The position numbers and the translations under genes are program-made. From Rhizobium oryzihabitans (GTDB lineage Bacteria; Pseudomonadota; Alphaproteobacteria; Rhizobiales; Rhizobiaceae), in NCBI RefSeq assembly GCF_010669145.1, contig NZ_CP048635.1, forward strand, positions 682,001 through 746,000: 64,000 bases of DNA, in the 5' to 3' direction. Position 1 is the first letter of the stretch. Each line of letters opens with the position of its first letter. Shown piece by piece: positions 54,167 through 63,751 of this stretch. The notes below the pieces were generated by a model that was given only the letters and a program-made list of their open reading frames with translations, was not told where the DNA came from and did not search any database.

Positions 54167-55230
54167 AGTCCGCTAAAAATTGGATACTGACCGTTCTCGG
54201 CGTCGCGGTTCTCGCTGGCGGTTACTATGGCTGGCGGATGTATGACGGTACGGGCCTGCCGGCCGGGATCGTCGGCGGCAACGGCCGCATCGAGGCAACC
54301 GAAATCGACGTCTCCGCCAAGACGGCCGGGCGGATCAAGGAGATCCTCGTCGACGAAGGGAGTCTCGTCACCGCCGGACAGGTGCTGGCGCGCATGGACA
54401 CCCAGCAATTGGAGGCACAACGGCGGCAAGCCGAAGCCTCCCGTCAACGCGCCGTGATCAGTGTGGATACGGCGAAAAGCCTCCTCGCCCAGCGCGAGGC
54501 TGAAAAAGAATCTGCAGCTGCGGTGATCGCTCAACGCGCGGCTGAACAGGATGCCGCAGAACGAAAGCTCGCTCGAACGGAGCAACTGATCAAGACCAAC
54601 GTGACCTCCCAGCAAACGTTCGACGACGACCGGGCGACGGCACAGGGGGCACGGGCGGCTACTGCTGCAGCCCGGGCTTCTCTTTCCGCTTCCGATGCGG
54701 CGATCGGCGCTGCGAAGGCCCAGATCGTCGATGCAGAGGCTGCCGTCATTGCCGCAGATGCGGCGATTGAAAGTATTGTTGCCGATATCGATGACAGCAC
54801 CCTCAGATCGCCACGCGACGGGCGTGTGCAATATCGCGTCGCGGAGCCCGGCGAGGTCCTGGCCTCCGGTGGGCGGGTACTCAATCTCGTCGACCTCTCC
54901 GACGTTTACATGACATTTTTTCTCCCGACGGCTCAGGCTGGACGTGTCGCAATCGGTTCCGATGTTCGTCTCGTACTCGACGCAGCGCCGCAATTTGTCG
55001 TCCCGGCGAGCGTGAGTTTCGTGGCCGATGTCGCCCAGTTCACGCCCAAGACAGTGGAGACCGAGGAGGAGCGACAGAAACTGATGTTCCGGATCAAGGC
55101 GAAGATCCCGCCGGAGTTGCTTCGCGAACACATTCAGCAGGCCAAGACCGGTCTTCCGGGTATGGCCTATGTCCGGATAGACCCCAAGGCAGAATGGCCT
55201 GAACAGCTCACGAAAGCGCTCGTTCAATGA
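54163..55230 (+). CDS. HlyD-family membrane fusion protein (YhiI-like)
   Basis: About 355 residues. An N-terminal anchor ([18 protein letters not shown]), first biotinyl-lipoyl half [21 protein letters not shown], a long alpha-helical hairpin coiled coil (about 80-200, [18 protein letters not shown] etc.), second lipoyl half [20 protein letters not shown], then a beta barrel. Links the inner-membrane pump to an outer-membrane channel. Start GTG at 54163, overlapping the small upstream frame; GTG at 54151 is an alternative. Overlaps the ATPase gene by 4 bases. Matches the yhiI-rbbA-yhhJ gene order of enterobacteria. Confidence 0.9.
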   Translation: MKSAKNWILTVLGVAVLAGGYYGWRMYDGTGLPAGIVGGNGRIEATEIDVSAKTAGRIKEILVDEGSLVTAGQVLARMDTQQLEAQRRQAEASRQRAVISVDTAKSLLAQREAEKESAAAVIAQRAAEQDAAERKLARTEQLIKTNVTSQQTFDDDRATAQGARAATAAARASLSASDAAIGAAKAQIVDAEAAVIAADAAIESIVADIDDSTLRSPRDGRVQYRVAEPGEVLASGGRVLNLVDLSDVYMTFFLPTAQAGRVAIGSDVRLVLDAAPQFVVPASVSFVADVAQFTPKTVETEEERQKLMFRIKAKIPPELLREHIQQAKTGLPGMAYVRIDPKAEWPEQLTKALVQ

Positions 55231-57155
55231 CCGGGGAAACGCCGCGAGAGACGGAGGACCAAACGCAGACTGCGCCGGTCGCGAAGCTGGCAAATGTCGG
55301 CCTGTCCTATGGAAAAATCAGGGCCCTCGACAATGTGAGCCTCGATATCCCGTCGGGCATCATGGTTGGGCTCATCGGCCCGGACGGTGTCGGCAAGTCC
55401 AGCCTGCTTAGCCTCGTCGCCGGAGCCCGCACGGTTCAGGGCGGCCGGATCGAAGTGCTCGGCGGCGACATTGCCGACGTGAGGCACCGCAACCGCACCT
55501 GCCCGCAGATTGCCTACATGCCGCAGGGTCTCGGCAAGAACCTCTATCCCACACTGTCGGTGTTTGAGAACATCGATTTCTTCGGGCGCCTGTTCGGCCA
55601 GGACCAGGAAGAAAGGCAGCGCCGCATCAGCGACCTGCTGGAGCGGACGGGGCTTGCACCTTTCCCGGATCGTCCGGCCGGAAAGCTCTCGGGCGGCATG
55701 AAACAGAAGGTCGGTCTCTGCTGCGCGTTGATCCACGATCCCGACCTCCTCATTCTCGACGAACCGACCACGGGCGTCGATCCGCTGTCACGCCGGCAAT
55801 TCTGGGAACTGATCGACGACATCCGGGGCGAGCGTCCGGGAATGAGCGTGATCGTCGCGACCGCCTACATGGAAGAAGCCGAGCGCTTCGACTGGCTCGT
55901 CGCGATGGATGCCGGCCGCGTGCTTGCAACTGGAACGCCCGCCGAATTGCTGTCCCGCACCGGAGCCGCCAATCTCGACGCCGCCTTCGTCGCCCTCCTT
56001 CCGGAAGAAAAGCGGCAGGGCCATCACGAGGTCGTCATACCGCCCCGACCCGATAGAGGGGAGGCGGAGTTCGCTATCGAAGCCGAGCACCTGACGATGC
56101 GCTTCGGCGATTTCACGGCGGTCGACGATGTCAGCTTCCAGATCCCGCGCGGCGAGATTTTCGGCTTCCTCGGCTCGAATGGCTGCGGCAAGACCACCAC
56201 GATGAAGATGCTGACCGGTCTCCTGCCGGCAAGTGAGGGAACCGCGAAACTGTTCGGACATGAGGTCGATCCGAACGATATCGAGGTCCGGCGAAAGGTT
56301 GGCTACATGAGCCAGGCCTTCTCGCTCTACACCGAGCTGACGGTTCGTCAGAACCTTGATCTGCATGCCCGCCTGTTCAACTTGCCGCTCGAAAAGATCC
56401 CGGCGCGCATCGCCGAGATGGCCGCGCGCTTTGATCTCACCGAGATCATGGATGCGTTGCCCGATGCGCTGCCGCTCGGTATCCGGCAGAGATTGTCGCT
56501 CGCCGTGGCAATGATCCACGCTCCGGACATCCTGATCCTCGACGAGCCGACTTCCGGCGTTGATCCGGTCGCGCGCGACGGCTTCTGGCAGATTCTATCC
56601 GATCTGTCGCGCAATGACGGGGTGACGATCTTCGTCTCCACCCATTTCATGAACGAAGCGGAGCTGTGCGACCGCATCTCGCTGATGCATGCCGGCAAGG
56701 TTCTGATCAGCGACAAGCCTCGTGCCATAGTGGAAAAGCGGGGCGCGGCGACGCTTGAAGAAGCCTTTATTTCTTATCTCGAAGAAGCAATTGGCGAACA
56801 GGCTTCACCTGCGCGAACACCCCACGCGCAGCGTGAGGAGGAGGAGGCAGATGGGGCGTCGCCGCCCGAGCCCCATCTGCCTTCAACATGCGGCGCATGC
56901 TGGCCTATACACAACGCGAGGCGCTCGAGTTGCGCCGCGACCCGATCCGGGCAACGCTTGCCGTTCTCGGCAGCGTCATCCTCATGTTCGTCATCGGCTA
57001 CGGCATCAACATGGATGTCGAGAACCTGTCCTTTGCCGTGCTCGATCGCGACGACACCACGGTCAGCCGCGACTACACGCTTCAGATCGCCGGTTCCCGC
57101 TACTTCACCGAAAAGGCCCCGATCACCGACTACGCTGACCTCGACCGGCGCATGA
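55227..57155 (+). CDS. RbbA-like tandem ABC ATPase (frameshifted before permease domain)
   Basis: Two fused nucleotide-binding domains. The first has Walker [10 protein letters not shown], signature LSGGMKQK and [12 protein letters not shown]. The second has [10 protein letters not shown] and [12 protein letters not shown], with a degenerate signature [12 protein letters not shown]. RbbA proteins continue straight into an ABC-2 membrane domain; here the frame turns to nonsense after about residue 547 (DGASPPEP) and stops at 57155. A fifth C in the run at 56871-56874 would restore [20 protein letters not shown] and join the ORF at 56888. Probably one gene of about 925 residues. Confidence 0.88.
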   Translation: MTGETPRETEDQTQTAPVAKLANVGLSYGKIRALDNVSLDIPSGIMVGLIGPDGVGKSSLLSLVAGARTVQGGRIEVLGGDIADVRHRNRTCPQIAYMPQGLGKNLYPTLSVFENIDFFGRLFGQDQEERQRRISDLLERTGLAPFPDRPAGKLSGGMKQKVGLCCALIHDPDLLILDEPTTGVDPLSRRQFWELIDDIRGERPGMSVIVATAYMEEAERFDWLVAMDAGRVLATGTPAELLSRTGAANLDAAFVALLPEEKRQGHHEVVIPPRPDRGEAEFAIEAEHLTMRFGDFTAVDDVSFQIPRGEIFGFLGSNGCGKTTTMKMLTGLLPASEGTAKLFGHEVDPNDIEVRRKVGYMSQAFSLYTELTVRQNLDLHARLFNLPLEKIPARIAEMAARFDLTEIMDALPDALPLGIRQRLSLAVAMIHAPDILILDEPTSGVDPVARDGFWQILSDLSRNDGVTIFVSTHFMNEAELCDRISLMHAGKVLISDKPRAIVEKRGAATLEEAFISYLEEAIGEQASPARTPHAQREEEEADGASPPEPHLPSTCGACWPIHNARRSSCAATRSGQRLPFSAASSSCSSSATASTWMSRTCPLPCSIATTPRSAATTRFRSPVPATSPKRPRSPTTLTSTGA

Positions 57156-58006
57156 GCAATGGCGAGCTCAGCCTGGCGCTGGAAATTCCACCTGGCTTCG
57201 GACGCGATGTTTCGCGTGGCACAAAAGTCGAGATCGGCGCCTGGATCGATGGGGCTTCGCCGTCGCGCGCCGAGACCGTCCAGGGCTACGTGCAGGGCAT
57301 GCATCAGACCTGGCTGACCCAGAAGGCGCGCGAACTCTACGGCGATGCGGCGACGATCGGCCAATTCCAGATCGCGCTCAGATATCGCTACAATCCGAGC
57401 GTCGACAGTCTGATCGCCATGGTACCGGCCGTCATTCCACTGCTCCTGATGCTGATCCCGTCCATGTTGGCAGTGCTGAGCGTCGTTCGCGAAAAGGAGC
57501 TCGGCTCCATCGTCAATTTCTATGTTACGCCGGTGACGCGCTTCGAATTTATCCTCGGCAAGCAACTGCCCTATATCGCGCTCGCCATGCTGAACTTCGC
57601 CATGCTGACGGCGTTTGCGGTGTTTGTGTTCGGGGTGCCGCTGACCGGGAGCCTACTCACACTCACGCTAGCGGCTTTCCTCTACGTCATCATAGCGACC
57701 GGAATCGGACTTTTGATTTCGAGCTTCATCAGCAGCCAGATCGCCGCCATCTTCGGCACGGCCCTCATCACTCTCATTCCGGCAGTCCAATATTCGGGGA
57801 TGATCGACCCCGTCTCGTCGCTTCAGGGCATTGGCGCCTATATCGGCCAGATCTATCCAGCAACCTATTTCGTGACGATCGCCCGCGGCACGTTTTCGAA
57901 GTCGCTCGGTTTCAATGATCTCGCCACCTCCTTCATCCCCCTCCTGATCGCCATTCCCATTCTCACCGGGATGACCGTGGCCTTCCTCAAGAAACAGGCG
58001 GCGTGA
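56888..58006 (+). CDS. ABC-2 permease domain of RbbA-like transporter
   Basis: 372 residues beginning [21 protein letters not shown]. An ABC-2-type membrane domain: one N-terminal segment ([18 protein letters not shown]), a periplasmic domain, and five C-terminal segments from about residue 180. [17 protein letters not shown] is the ABC-2 signature. In RbbA homologues this domain is the C-terminal part of the same polypeptide as the tandem ATPase; the present split is explained by a one-base frameshift at 56871-56874. If the split were real, it would work as a separate permease subunit. The stop is 4 bases before the next gene. Confidence 0.88.
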   Translation: MRRMLAYTQREALELRRDPIRATLAVLGSVILMFVIGYGINMDVENLSFAVLDRDDTTVSRDYTLQIAGSRYFTEKAPITDYADLDRRMSNGELSLALEIPPGFGRDVSRGTKVEIGAWIDGASPSRAETVQGYVQGMHQTWLTQKARELYGDAATIGQFQIALRYRYNPSVDSLIAMVPAVIPLLLMLIPSMLAVLSVVREKELGSIVNFYVTPVTRFEFILGKQLPYIALAMLNFAMLTAFAVFVFGVPLTGSLLTLTLAAFLYVIIATGIGLLISSFISSQIAAIFGTALITLIPAVQYSGMIDPVSSLQGIGAYIGQIYPATYFVTIARGTFSKSLGFNDLATSFIPLLIAIPILTGMTVAFLKKQAA

Positions 58007-58009
58007 TCC

Positions 58010-59122
58010 ATGCGACTGGCCAACGTCATTCAACTCGGCGTCAAGGAATTGCGGGGGCTTGCCCGCGATCCGATGCTCGCCGTCCTGATCGTCTACGCAT
58101 TCACGCTGTCGATCTACACCGCGTCGACGGCAGTGCCTGAAACACTCAACAATGCGGCGATCGCGGTCGTGGATGAGGATCAGTCTCCTGTCTCCTCGCG
58201 CATCCTGACCGCATTCTATCCACCTTATTTCTCTATCCCAAAGATCATTTCGCAGTACGAAATGGACCGCCGCATGGACAGCGGCCTCGATACCTTCGCC
58301 CTCGACATCCCCCCGAACTTCCAGCGCGACCTGCTCGCCGGTAAGGCGCCGACGATCCAGCTCAATGTCGACGCCACCCGGATGACCCAAGCTTTCAGCG
58401 GCGGCGGCTACGTCCAGTCGATCGTTTCGGGCGAGGTCAGCGAGTACCTGAACCGTTACCGGGGAAACACCACCCTTCCTGTCGATCTGGCTCTGCGCGC
58501 CCGCTTCAATCCGTCGCTTAACAAGGCGTGGTTCGGAGCAGTCAACAATGTGATCTTCTCGATCACCATGCTCGCGATCGTTCTTACGGGTGCTGCCCTG
58601 ATCCGCGAGCGTGAGCACGGCACGATCGAACACCTGCTCGTCATGCCGGTTACTCCGACCGAGATCATGGTGAGCAAGGTCTGGTCGATGGGACTTGTGG
58701 TGCTTCTCGCCTCAACGGTTTCGCTTGTCTTCGTCGTGAAAGGTCTGCTCAAGGTGCCGATCGAAGGTTCTTTGATGCTGTTTCTGGCGGGCACGGTGCT
58801 TCAGCTGTTTGCCACCACCTCGCTTGGCATATTTCTCGCGACGGTGGCCGGTTCAATGCCACAGTTCGGTCTTCTCCTGATGCTGACCCTGCTGCCATTG
58901 CGCGTCCTGTCGGGCGGGGTGACGCCGCGCGAGAGCATGCCGCAGATCATCCAGGACGTCATGCTCGTCGCACCCGATACGCACTTCGTCATGCTGGCGC
59001 AGGCGATACTGTTTCGAGGCGCGGGCCTGGATGTCGTCTGGCCTCAGTTTCTGGCGTTGCTGGTTCTTGGGGTGGCGCTGTTCTTCTTCTCGCTGCGCCG
59101 TTTCAGGGCGTTCCTGCGCTAG
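58010..59122 (+). CDS. ABC-2 family permease (YhhJ-like)
   Basis: 370 residues; N-terminal segment (PMLAVLIVYAFTLSIYTAST), periplasmic domain and a C-terminal bundle of five segments. IREREHGTIEHLLVMPVTPTEI and SGGVTPRESMP are ABC-2 and YhhJ hallmarks. Forms the exporter with the RbbA-like gene and HlyD. Substrate is unknown; relatives are associated with drug or polyamine-like efflux, but this is not evident from sequence. No gene follows directly; about 250 non-coding bases separate it from the sigma factor. Confidence 0.9.
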   Translation: MRLANVIQLGVKELRGLARDPMLAVLIVYAFTLSIYTASTAVPETLNNAAIAVVDEDQSPVSSRILTAFYPPYFSIPKIISQYEMDRRMDSGLDTFALDIPPNFQRDLLAGKAPTIQLNVDATRMTQAFSGGGYVQSIVSGEVSEYLNRYRGNTTLPVDLALRARFNPSLNKAWFGAVNNVIFSITMLAIVLTGAALIREREHGTIEHLLVMPVTPTEIMVSKVWSMGLVVLLASTVSLVFVVKGLLKVPIEGSLMLFLAGTVLQLFATTSLGIFLATVAGSMPQFGLLLMLTLLPLRVLSGGVTPRESMPQIIQDVMLVAPDTHFVMLAQAILFRGAGLDVVWPQFLALLVLGVALFFFSLRRFRAFLR

Positions 59123-59369
59123 CCCAGCGGTCAAGCCCGAGCTGTGCGCGCGGCATCCTGGGGCAAGGATTGACGATCTGGTTGTAGGGCGATGGCGCGA
59201 TATGAGCGCAACGGTTGAACCTGCGGCCATGCAATTCCCGTCTGCGCGTTTGGGCGGGAAGTCGCCCGCGTGCCTATCGGGATTGCCGCGCATAATCTCG
59301 ATCGCATGAGGGGGAAACAGGTGCGCGCCCCGTATAAGCTGCAAGAGCCGGGAAAAGCGAGCGGCGCAC

Positions 59370-60035
59370 ATGCAGGCACAGGAATTGGCAGCGCGATGGC
59401 AGGAGATGGAACTCGAATGGGACGCGCTCGCGTTGCTAGTCAGGCGGACTCTGGGCACCGGCATGGTCGAACCCCGGGCCTATAACAAGGTTGCTGATGA
59501 CAAACTCCTGTTCTGGTCTGCACAAGGAGACCGGAGAGCCTTCGACGAAATCGTTGTTCGTCACGGTGCGTTTGTTCTAAGTGTAGCCAGCCGCATAACC
59601 CCGAATTTTCGCGATGCTGAGGACATTGCCCAGGAGGCAATGGTCAAGGTGTGGAAGCACGCTGGCCGCTTCAACCCAAAGCGCGCTCAGTTGAGAACCT
59701 GGCTTTACCAGATCGTCGTCAATCTCTGTATTGATCGCCGCCGCCGTAAAGAGCCGGAGTCCCTTCCAGACAACTTTGATGCTGTCGATCCAGGAGCCGC
59801 AGCAGACGAGATTTTGACGAGTACCGAGCGCGATGCCGCCCTCGCTGCAGCCATACGCGCATTGCCCGCGAGCCAACAGGCCGCGATGATACTCGTCTAC
59901 GAGGAAGGCGTATCGGGTGCTGAGGCGGGACGTATTCTTGGGCTATCGGCCAAAGCAATAGAGCGTCTGCTTGCCCGCGCCAGAACGACACTTCGTGAGC
60001 GGCTGCTGGCAGAGCGTGATAAACAGGGAGAATAA
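59370..60035 (+). CDS. ECF-type RNA polymerase sigma factor
   Basis: Region 2: DRRAFDEIVVRHGAFVLSVA and EDIAQEAMVKVWKHAGRF with RTWLYQIVVNLCIDRRRR. Region 4: LPASQQAAMILVYEEGVSGAEAGRIL with GLSAKAIERLLARART. 221 residues from the ATG at 59370, whose first 30 residues look like an extra helix; an ATG at 59463 (MVEPRAYNKVADDK) fits the usual ECF length better, so the start is uncertain. It is followed by two genes that look like its anti-sigma and periplasmic sensor, with spacing of 2 and -4 bases. Confidence 0.88.
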   Translation: MQAQELAARWQEMELEWDALALLVRRTLGTGMVEPRAYNKVADDKLLFWSAQGDRRAFDEIVVRHGAFVLSVASRITPNFRDAEDIAQEAMVKVWKHAGRFNPKRAQLRTWLYQIVVNLCIDRRRRKEPESLPDNFDAVDPGAAADEILTSTERDAALAAAIRALPASQQAAMILVYEEGVSGAEAGRILGLSAKAIERLLARARTTLRERLLAERDKQGE

Positions 60036-60037
60036 AT

Positions 60038-60508
60038 ATGTTGAAGATCGAACGTTTTACATCTCTGGCGCGAAGTTACGGATCAAATATTGATCTCTGG
60101 CCTGTAGAGGTGCAGGCCGATGCGTTGTCTCTGCTAAAGATCTCGAAAGTGGCGCATACCGTTCTTGCGGAGGAACGCTTGATGGATGATGTGCTCGCGG
60201 CGGCGCGTAGGCATCAAGAGATTTCCCTGTGGTCGCCGGGCGAACGCAATGCCGCCCTGGTGCGCCTGAGAACGAACGTCGCTGCGCGAATTGCGCCAGC
60301 ACCATCCGGGCCGATCCCGTTCGGTGCACGACTTTTTGCGCATGTTCGCGGGCTATGGCCCGATTTGAATTGGATCGGTCTTTCCTCCGGTAGCGGAATA
60401 GCAGTGGCCGCGGGACTGTTCATCGGGATGCACTCCCCGAACTTACCCGCCTCCGGTGACCTGCTTTCCACGCTTCAGGTCGCATCGATCCCAATTTTCG
60501 CGGAATGA
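60038..60508 (+). CDS. Probable anti-sigma factor, membrane-associated
   Basis: 156 residues. The N-terminal half (FTSLARSYGSNIDLWP, DVLAAARRHQEISLWSPGE) is helical and cytosolic in type; a single weak hydrophobic segment lies near 115-133 (LSSGSGIAVAAGLFIGM). No classical zinc-anti-sigma HxxxCxxC. Assignment is from position between sigma and sensor genes in a tight operon; the sequence itself has no diagnostic motif. Could act like CnrY-type regulators that hold the sigma at the membrane. Confidence 0.55.
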   Translation: MLKIERFTSLARSYGSNIDLWPVEVQADALSLLKISKVAHTVLAEERLMDDVLAAARRHQEISLWSPGERNAALVRLRTNVAARIAPAPSGPIPFGARLFAHVRGLWPDLNWIGLSSGSGIAVAAGLFIGMHSPNLPASGDLLSTLQVASIPIFAE

Positions 60509-60987
60509 ACAGCAATATGGTTCAGAAACAGGTTGGCACAAGAAAATGGCTGCGAATTGCTCTTCCCCTATCACTCGTTTTGAACATGTTCCTCCTCGCT
60601 TTCCTGGGGGGGCAAATGCTGCGTGCGACACCGGAGGTTCCAAAAGGTGTTGACCCTCTTGCTCGCATTCTGGCTGTTGCGGAAGCGACCCTTTCTGCTT
60701 CTGACTTCAAGTCATTCCGCCAGACTCTTCTCCAAGAAGAACCGCGATATGCGCGAGCCGTGAAGAACGTTACCCAGGCGCGGCAAGAAATGCTGAAGCA
60801 GATATCTTCTGACCAATTTGATCCTGTCGCAACACTGACGGCCCTCAGTGCAACGCAGTCCGCCTGGACGGAGTTTATGGACGCAATCGGCGGTCCGTTG
60901 GTGGATGCGATAGGTCAAATCTCCCCGGAAGGAAGACGCAAGGTGCTTGGCGATCAAAATGCAAAGGGAATACTGCGTGTTCCCTAA
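60505..60987 (+). CDS. Periplasmic heavy-metal sensor, CnrX/Spy-like
   Basis: 160 residues: one N-terminal membrane anchor (IALPLSLVLNMFLLAFLGGQ), then a four-helix-hairpin domain of CpxP/Spy/CnrX type (SASDFKSFRQTLLQEEPRYA, NVTQARQEMLKQISSDQFD, LTALSATQSAWTEF). Family members sense nickel/cobalt or envelope stress and signal to an anti-sigma factor. Metal-ligand histidines typical of CnrX are not evident here, so another signal is possible. Overlaps the previous stop by 4 bases. Confidence 0.75.
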   Translation: MNSNMVQKQVGTRKWLRIALPLSLVLNMFLLAFLGGQMLRATPEVPKGVDPLARILAVAEATLSASDFKSFRQTLLQEEPRYARAVKNVTQARQEMLKQISSDQFDPVATLTALSATQSAWTEFMDAIGGPLVDAIGQISPEGRRKVLGDQNAKGILRVP

Positions 60988-61051
60988 CAAGAGGCGATCC
61001 GACGGGGGCTAGACCCATCCGTTATCGCGTGATCGCCTTCTTTGTAAGAAG

Positions 61052-61267
61052 TTAGTGAGGACTGTGTGAAGTGCTCGCTTGCGGAAGTACGGACTGTCGC
61101 GGCAGCAGACGCACATTCCAACCCGATAGATTGAATGTATGCTTGAGGATTCCCAGCCGGGTCGGCAGCGGCGGGATATCTGATCCATCCTGATAAACCT
61201 CGCCAAAATGCTCTTCCAGAAACGGCCAGACGATCGTCTGCGCCAACTGGACCAGCTCGCGCTGCAT
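61052..61267 (-). pseudogene. N-terminal remnant of an IS transposase
   Basis: 71-codon frame with GGGAGGG before the ATG. VWPFLEEHFGEVYQDGSDIP then PLPTRLGILKHTFNLS resembles the DDE transposase N-terminus of IS5/IS1182-like elements (PLPTRLxxxLxxLKHTxNLS), slightly shortened internally. After NLS the similarity ends and no catalytic domain follows. No terminal inverted repeats seen. A decayed IS at the end of the sigma operon. Confidence 0.55.
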
Positions 61268-61397
61268 GTCCCTCCCTTAATGTCGCTCACCAGAAGATCT
61301 CAGGTCTGCATAGCAGCTCCAAAAAAATGCAGCGGGAGTGTCGCATCGGGGGCGCGCTTCGTATCAGTAGCAATTCATCCATTTGGGGAAGCTGCTC

Positions 61398-61619
61398 ATG
61401 TTCGAAAAATACCGACCTAGACCCACCGCAGCGCTGGCGCGAACAGGGGCGGCTTGCCCCCGGCGCCGATCGATCATGGAACAGGCCTATCTTTCAGAAA
61501 GTGCTGTTGCATCGAGCGCTTGGCAGCAGGCCGGATGGCGATTGCCGTTAGCCCCATTCCACGTTGTGGCTAAGAGAAACAGTCACGGAGATCGGCGCTC
61601 TACTCAGGATTACAGGTGA
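61398..61619 (+). CDS. Small hypothetical protein
   Basis: 73 residues from the ATG at 61398 (MFEKYRPRPTAALARTGAAC), with GGGGAAG seven bases upstream. Basic, soluble, no recognised motif. It precedes a run of exported proteins on the same strand. May be chance. Confidence 0.35.
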   Translation: MFEKYRPRPTAALARTGAACPRRRSIMEQAYLSESAVASSAWQQAGWRLPLAPFHVVAKRNSHGDRRSTQDYR

Positions 61620-61625
61620 CGGACG

Positions 61626-61940
61626 ATGAGAAAGAGGAGCGGTTTTATCTGTCTTATCCTGACGCTGTTCATCGGAATATCCGGCTCTGTCAGCGCGGTT
61701 GCCCACGAGCGGGCTTCTACGATCCCTTGGGAAAACGAACCCATCGAGGCCGTTTGTATCCCAACGGATAACGAAAGGCCGGATGCCGTGTGCGTCACTC
61801 TTTATGCCGATCAGGACGGATACGAGCTGTGCGTCGCCGACATGATGGCTTCAAGGGAGAGATGCGTCAGCAATTACCCCTCTGGCGATCCGGAAGATGA
61901 AGGCCCGAAAGACAATCGTTGGAGCGTGTTCGATCTGTAA
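61626..61940 (+). CDS. Small exported cysteine-containing protein
   Basis: 104 residues. Signal peptide MRKRSGFICLILTLFIGISG with SVSAVAHE as the probable cleavage region, then an acidic mature part with four cysteines (EAVCIPTD, DAVCVTLY, YELCVADM, RERCVSNY) evenly spaced, suggesting two disulfides. No family recognised. In a cluster of small exported proteins next to a metal- or stress-responsive sigma unit. Confidence 0.6.
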   Translation: MRKRSGFICLILTLFIGISGSVSAVAHERASTIPWENEPIEAVCIPTDNERPDAVCVTLYADQDGYELCVADMMASRERCVSNYPSGDPEDEGPKDNRWSVFDL

Positions 61941-62014
61941 AGGTCCGAGCGCATTCCACAGGTGCTGTTGAGTGCCCAGCACACAGGATCGATCACTTCA
62001 AAAGGAGAAATGAC

Positions 62015-62629
62015 ATGAACAGAAAAATGTGGATCACGCGTCGCTATGTGCTTGGCGCATTTGCGGCAATGTTGGTGGCCGTGATGTCCAGCCCCGCGTT
62101 GGCGGCAACGAGAGGCGCGACAGTCTCCAGCGTCAACCTGAGGGCCGGCCCGGGGACATGGTATCCAGTCGTCATGACAATGCCGCCCAGTGCAGCTTTG
62201 ACCATCTATGGATGTCTCGACGCGGCCTCCTGGTGCGACGTCTCGTGGGGAGGCGCGCGCGGCTGGGTTTCTTCGAACTATGTCAGTGTTTATTATCAGG
62301 GTCAGACAGTAGCTCTTTCGCCGGCGCTCATTCCGATGATCGGATTGACCGTTGTCGCCTTCAATCAGGCTTACTGGAATACCCACTATGCCGCCCAGCC
62401 CTGGTACGGAAGCTGGAGCACGTATTATCGTACCGGCCCGGCTTACGGTGGCGCCGCGCGAGGTGGCTGCGTTGGAGCTGCATGCGGTGGTTCCGCTGTT
62501 GTTCGCGGCCCTAACGGCGGCGGCGCAGCAGTACGAGGAGTATGCGGCCCGGAACGCTGCGCCGGTGGCGCAGTCGTGCGGCAACCTGGTGGCGGACTCG
62601 AGTTCCACAGGGGCGTAATGCAGCGTTAA
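62015..62629 (+). CDS. Exported SH3b-domain protein
   Basis: 204 residues; strong AAAGGAG ribosome site 7 bases before the ATG. Signal peptide (YVLGAFAAMLVAVMSSPALA), then a bacterial SH3 domain (ATVSSVNLRAGPGTWYPVV to WCDVSWGGARGWVSSNYVSV, about 32-88), which commonly binds peptidoglycan peptides. After that, a Gly/Ala/Cys-rich low-complexity tail with YYRTGPAYGGAARG. In rhizobia such proteins are frequent and of unknown role. The gene uses no unusual codons. Confidence 0.85.
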   Translation: MNRKMWITRRYVLGAFAAMLVAVMSSPALAATRGATVSSVNLRAGPGTWYPVVMTMPPSAALTIYGCLDAASWCDVSWGGARGWVSSNYVSVYYQGQTVALSPALIPMIGLTVVAFNQAYWNTHYAAQPWYGSWSTYYRTGPAYGGAARGGCVGAACGGSAVVRGPNGGGAAVRGVCGPERCAGGAVVRQPGGGLEFHRGVMQR

Positions 62630-62807
62630 GACGAACCTCGTTCCGGTTCGGAGACGAACACGCGCCGGCCGTTCATATCCGGATCGTTAGCTATGACGCA
62701 AGCCAGGCCGAGGCGGATCACCGCCTCGGGATTTTCGTTCAAAAGCTGAGGACCATTCTGCCGGTGAACAAAACACCTGACAGCGGGCCATGCACATGAG
62801 GTGAACC

Positions 62808-63536
62808 TTGGATACTCGTGCAAATAGCCAGGCCCCGATTTCCGGTCCGTCCCAAGCGCCTCGGAGGCGGCCTTGCGATATTTGGGTGCGCGGCCTGGCG
62901 GCTTGCGCGATGGCACTCGCCCTCGCCGCCTGTGCTACAACGCCGCCACCGTCTGTAGCGCTGTCTTCGTCGGCGTTTCTGCGCCCGACGTCGGACAAGA
63001 CCAAGCCTTATGCCTACCGTCGGCCGGATGTAAATTTCGCAGCCTATGTAAGCATCATTATCCCACCCACAGCGATCTACGCCGGGCCGGACGCACAATT
63101 CGGCAAGATGTCGGCCACCGACCGGCAGGCACTCGCCAGCTACATGCATCAGGAGTTTTCCAAGGTCCTCGGCCGACGCCTTCAACTCGTTACACAGCCC
63201 GGACCAGGTACATTGCGCGCCAGGCTGACGCTGACCGGTGCAGAAGCAAGCACACCGGTGCTGTCCACCGTTTCGCATGTTCTTCCGGTCGGCCTCGTCG
63301 TCAATGCGGGCGCTCAGGCCACTGGCGGTCGCGGCACATTCTCCGGCTGGGTGTCCTATGCCGTCGAGATCGAGGATGCCCAGACCGGGACCCTACTCTA
63401 CGCACATGTTGCGAGCAGGAGCGCCAACGCACTCGACATCACGGCTAATTTCGGGGGCTCGACGCGGCGAAGGCCGGGGTGCGCTCGGCCGCGGAACACT
63501 TGGATAAGGAGCTGGCCGGCGGCGCCAGATAGCTGA
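62808..63536 (+). CDS. DUF3313-type lipoprotein, C-terminus frameshifted
   Basis: A lipoprotein with LAACAMALALAACATT as signal/lipobox; the TTG at 62808 or a GTG at 62886 (directly before the hydrophobic stretch) may be the start. The domain (SSSAFLRPTSDKTKPYAYRR, VSIIIPPTAIYAGPDAQFG, GWVSYAVEIEDAQTGTLLYA) fits DUF3313. After DITANFGG the frame ends in R-rich nonsense; a sixth G in the run at 63453-63457 restores LDAAKAGVRSAAEHLDKELA and a stop at 63532. Confidence 0.75.
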   Translation: MDTRANSQAPISGPSQAPRRRPCDIWVRGLAACAMALALAACATTPPPSVALSSSAFLRPTSDKTKPYAYRRPDVNFAAYVSIIIPPTAIYAGPDAQFGKMSATDRQALASYMHQEFSKVLGRRLQLVTQPGPGTLRARLTLTGAEASTPVLSTVSHVLPVGLVVNAGAQATGGRGTFSGWVSYAVEIEDAQTGTLLYAHVASRSANALDITANFGGSTRRRPGCARPRNTWIRSWPAAPDS

Positions 63537-63751
63537 GGGCGCCAACTGTGCCAACCGCTTCACTCAAAGCGGCTGGAAGCGTCCTGACGTCAAAACCGAA
63601 TAGACGCGGCGGGCCAGAAGTTTACCGGTTCAAAGCTGCGCAGACGATCGCAGGAGATCATACTCTGACTGGTAGTTATTCAAAGAAGCACGAACGACAT
63701 GATGCCGGCAGGCATACGCATCGGAGTCGCCTTTCCACTATTCAATTCCGC

